From positions 248,001 to 312,000 of the forward strand of contig CAXXHH010000008.1 in NCBI GenBank assembly GCA_963663005.2: 64,000 bases of DNA, read 5' to 3'. This DNA is from CAINVV01 sp963663005 (GTDB lineage Bacteria; Bacteroidota; Bacteroidia; Bacteroidales; Prolixibacteraceae). Below the pieces are notes generated by a model. That model ran no database searches, was not told the origin of the DNA, and saw only the letters and a list, made by a program, of their open reading frames with translations. The translations under genes and the position numbers were made by a program. The first letter of the stretch is position 1. The number at the start of each line of letters is the position of its first letter. Below, piece after piece: positions 62,296 to 64,000 of the stretch.

Positions 62296-63564
62296 ATGTT
62301 TGATCTCGACAGGTGGAATGAAATATGGCATGCTCTCGCTAAGAATAAGGTCAGGAGCCTATTGACAGCTTTTGGGGTATTCTGGGGAATATTCATGCTT
62401 ATCGTAATGGCAGGTGCCAGCAATGGACTGAAAAACGGCATCGTTGAGGGAGTTGCAAAATTTGCTACCAACTCATGTTTCATGTGGTCACAACAGACGG
62501 GCGAACCGTTCAAGGGATTTAAGCGGGGTAGGCAATGGAATATGGATTCGGATGACCTCAGCTATATACTCAACAATGTTCCCGAAGTAGAATATATATC
62601 GCCCAAGAATTTCGGATCGCGGATGAGCGGAGGTCCCAATACAATTCACGGATTAAAAACTGGCTCATACAATGTGAAAGGCGATTATCCGGAATATATT
62701 AAGATAGATCCATACACAATTCTTCAGGGTCGGTGGATAAACGATATGGATATCCTCGAAAAGAGGAAGGTATGTGTGATTGGAGAGAAAGTGTATCAGC
62801 AGATGTTTGAAGCCAAAGAGGATCCGCTTGGGCTGTACCTAAAAATCTCCGGAGTTTACTATCAGGTTATCGGTGTTATCAAGCCGGAGACGCAGATAAA
62901 CATCAACGGACGTGCTGAAGAATCGATTTTCCTCCCCTTTACTACGATGCAGCAGACGTATAATATGGGTAACATGGTTCACTTTTTGGCTCTCACCGCC
63001 AAAAAGGGTGTACCTGTGAGTGTTCTGGAAGAGAAAGTGAAGAATATTATCAAGATGCGTCATTCTATTGCTCCATCAGATGTTCAGGCACTCGGCAGTG
63101 TCAATATCGAAAAGGAGTTTCAGCAAATGAACGGTCTCTTTATTGCCATAAATATTTTAACATGGATTGTTGGTATTGGTACCCTGATGGCCGGTGTGAT
63201 CGGTGTCAGTAATATAATGCTGGTGATAGTCAAAGAGCGAACAAAAGAGATCGGAGTTCAGCGTGCTTTGGGTGCTTCGCCAAGAACTATTATCACCCAA
63301 ATTATGCTTGAAAGTGTGGCGCTCACAACTGTCGCAGGTTACACGGGATTATCGCTTGGGGTTGGTTTGCTGGAGCTGGTTAACAAAGTGATAGAAAGTC
63401 AGCCGGTTTCGCAAGACAGGGCATTCTTTAAAAATCCTGAAGTAAGCATTTCTGTCGCACTTGCAGCTTTGGCGATATTGGTTCTTGCCGGACTCTTTGC
63501 GGGTTCGATTCCTGCAAAAAGAGCGTTAATGATCAAGCCTATTGAAGCCCTACGTGAGGAATAA
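62296..63564 (+). CDS. MacB-type ABC permease (second of two)
   Basis: A 422-residue permease with the same plan as the one before it: an N-terminal helix after WHALAKNKVRSLLTAFGVFW, a periplasmic MacB_PCD domain, and a C-terminal FtsX domain with NIMLVIVKERTKEIGVQRAL and GSIPAKRALMIKPIEALRE. It lies 69 bases after the first permease, and an adaptor gene starts 94 bases later. The pair looks like an old tandem duplication now diverged. Substrate unknown. Confidence 0.93.
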   Translation: MFDLDRWNEIWHALAKNKVRSLLTAFGVFWGIFMLIVMAGASNGLKNGIVEGVAKFATNSCFMWSQQTGEPFKGFKRGRQWNMDSDDLSYILNNVPEVEYISPKNFGSRMSGGPNTIHGLKTGSYNVKGDYPEYIKIDPYTILQGRWINDMDILEKRKVCVIGEKVYQQMFEAKEDPLGLYLKISGVYYQVIGVIKPETQININGRAEESIFLPFTTMQQTYNMGNMVHFLALTAKKGVPVSVLEEKVKNIIKMRHSIAPSDVQALGSVNIEKEFQQMNGLFIAINILTWIVGIGTLMAGVIGVSNIMLVIVKERTKEIGVQRALGASPRTIITQIMLESVALTTVAGYTGLSLGVGLLELVNKVIESQPVSQDRAFFKNPEVSISVALAALAILVLAGLFAGSIPAKRALMIKPIEALREE

Positions 63565-63658
63565 TTTTTTTGAAATGAGTTTTGTCAGGAATAATATGCG
63601 GTGTTTAAAATTAATGAATTGAAATAAATATAGAATAAGAATAAAATAAAAGGTTGCC

Positions 63659-64000
63659 ATGAAAAAATTTTTGAAAATTTTCGGATTAAGTCTTATAGCC
63701 ATCCTGTTCATAGGTACGCTGGTCTTTTTGTATAAAAAATCGCAGAAAGTTCCCGACAAGTTTGAAATAAAGAACGGTTCTGTTAACAATATTATCAAGA
63801 AAACTGTTGCTACCGGGACAGTACAGCCAAGAAAGGAAATCGAAATCAAGCCACAGGTCTCGGGGATCATTGAAAAGGTTTACCTGGAGGCAGGTCAGAT
63901 GGTTCATAAAGATGATGTGATGGCTCAGATTAACATCATTCCGGATATGGTAACGCTCAATAACGCCGAATCCAGAGTCAAAAGGGCTCAGCTTAATTTT
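63659..64000 (+). CDS. MacA/HlyD-like periplasmic adaptor, N-terminal part (cut by window edge)
   Basis: The frame opens at ATG 63659 and continues to the right edge, giving 114 residues. A single N-terminal membrane anchor (KIFGLSLIAILFIGTLVFLY) is followed by a barrel-sandwich motif (KPQVSGIIEKVYLEAGQMV) and the start of a coiled-coil hairpin (LNNAESRVKRAQLNF). This matches the MacA type of periplasmic adaptor that couples MacB permeases to a TolC channel. The order ATPase, permease, permease, adaptor supports one operon. The rest lies outside the window. Confidence 0.9.
   Translation, partial: MKKFLKIFGLSLIAILFIGTLVFLYKKSQKVPDKFEIKNGSVNNIIKKTVATGTVQPRKEIEIKPQVSGIIEKVYLEAGQMVHKDDVMAQINIIPDMVTLNNAESRVKRAQLNF

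Overview
The window looks like a piece of chromosome from the phylum Bacteroidota. Several things point there: promoters of the TTG / TAnnTTTG type, no obvious Shine-Dalgarno sites, and gene orders typical of the phylum (flippase-dut-TPR lipoprotein-DUF4292-EnvC; ftsX-DUF3098-truB-queA; ybeY-mnmG-apt-uvrC; sufBCD-sufS-sufE-DUF59; a glycogen cluster with debranching enzyme, GT4, GH57 and phosphorylase). It is almost entirely housekeeping DNA. I saw no insertion sequence, prophage, CRISPR array, rRNA or tRNA. Order or genus cannot be fixed from the sequence alone.

Layout. 0-1.3 kb: the start of a secreted protein gene and a Tat-exported iron-sulfur aldo/keto reductase. 1.4-6.6 kb: a FAD-dependent oxidoreductase translationally coupled to cobalamin-dependent methionine synthase, behind a leader that can fold as a pseudoknot. 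6.6-8.1 kb: yceI and a divergent Crp/Fnr regulator. 8.1-14.2 kb: a minus-strand envelope operon. 14.3-16.9 kb: glutaminyl cyclotransferase, ruvB and a lone receiver protein. 16.9-17.36 kb: a 477-base AT-rich gap without genes, where GC skew flips sign. 17.4-23.7 kb: rpiB, hemW, ybeY, mnmG, apt, uvrC, with a parS-like palindrome between mnmG and apt. 23.7-28.3 kb: lipoate ligase, a TolC/HlyD export pair and a frameshifted TauE/SafE gene. 28.4-32 kb: efp, queA, truB, DUF3098, ftsX. 32-40.5 kb: a YfhO-like membrane protein and a surface-polysaccharide group (flippase, GT2, methyltransferase, two GT4). 40.5-49.6 kb: tsaB, a LytTR regulator and a four-gene glycogen operon. 49.7-53 kb: GSCFA protein, alpha/beta hydrolase, queG, SRPBCC protein. 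53-58.8 kb: the suf iron-sulfur operon. 59-64 kb: thiL and a MacAB-like ABC exporter operon that runs off the right edge.

The main system-level signal is a probable replication origin region. The + strand is C-rich left of about 17 kb, even inside + strand genes such as metH. It becomes G- and T-rich right of it, even across minus-strand genes. The switch falls in the AT-rich gap, which carries repeated TTATTAAC words and a short tandem repeat. About 4 kb away lies a 15/16 match to the ParB-binding parS consensus. Together these support oriC plus a chromosome-partition site, although no dnaA, parA or parB is present here.

Other regulatory signals are the possible pseudoknot before the metH operon, the 9-bp AGTACTTCG repeats and long hairpin in the sufB leader, overlapping divergent sufB/thiL promoters, and a 7-9-7 inverted repeat beside yceI and the Crp/Fnr regulator. 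Several start codons were moved from the longest reading frame because promoters, signal peptides or family alignment put the start further in. Both flippases appear to start at TTG.
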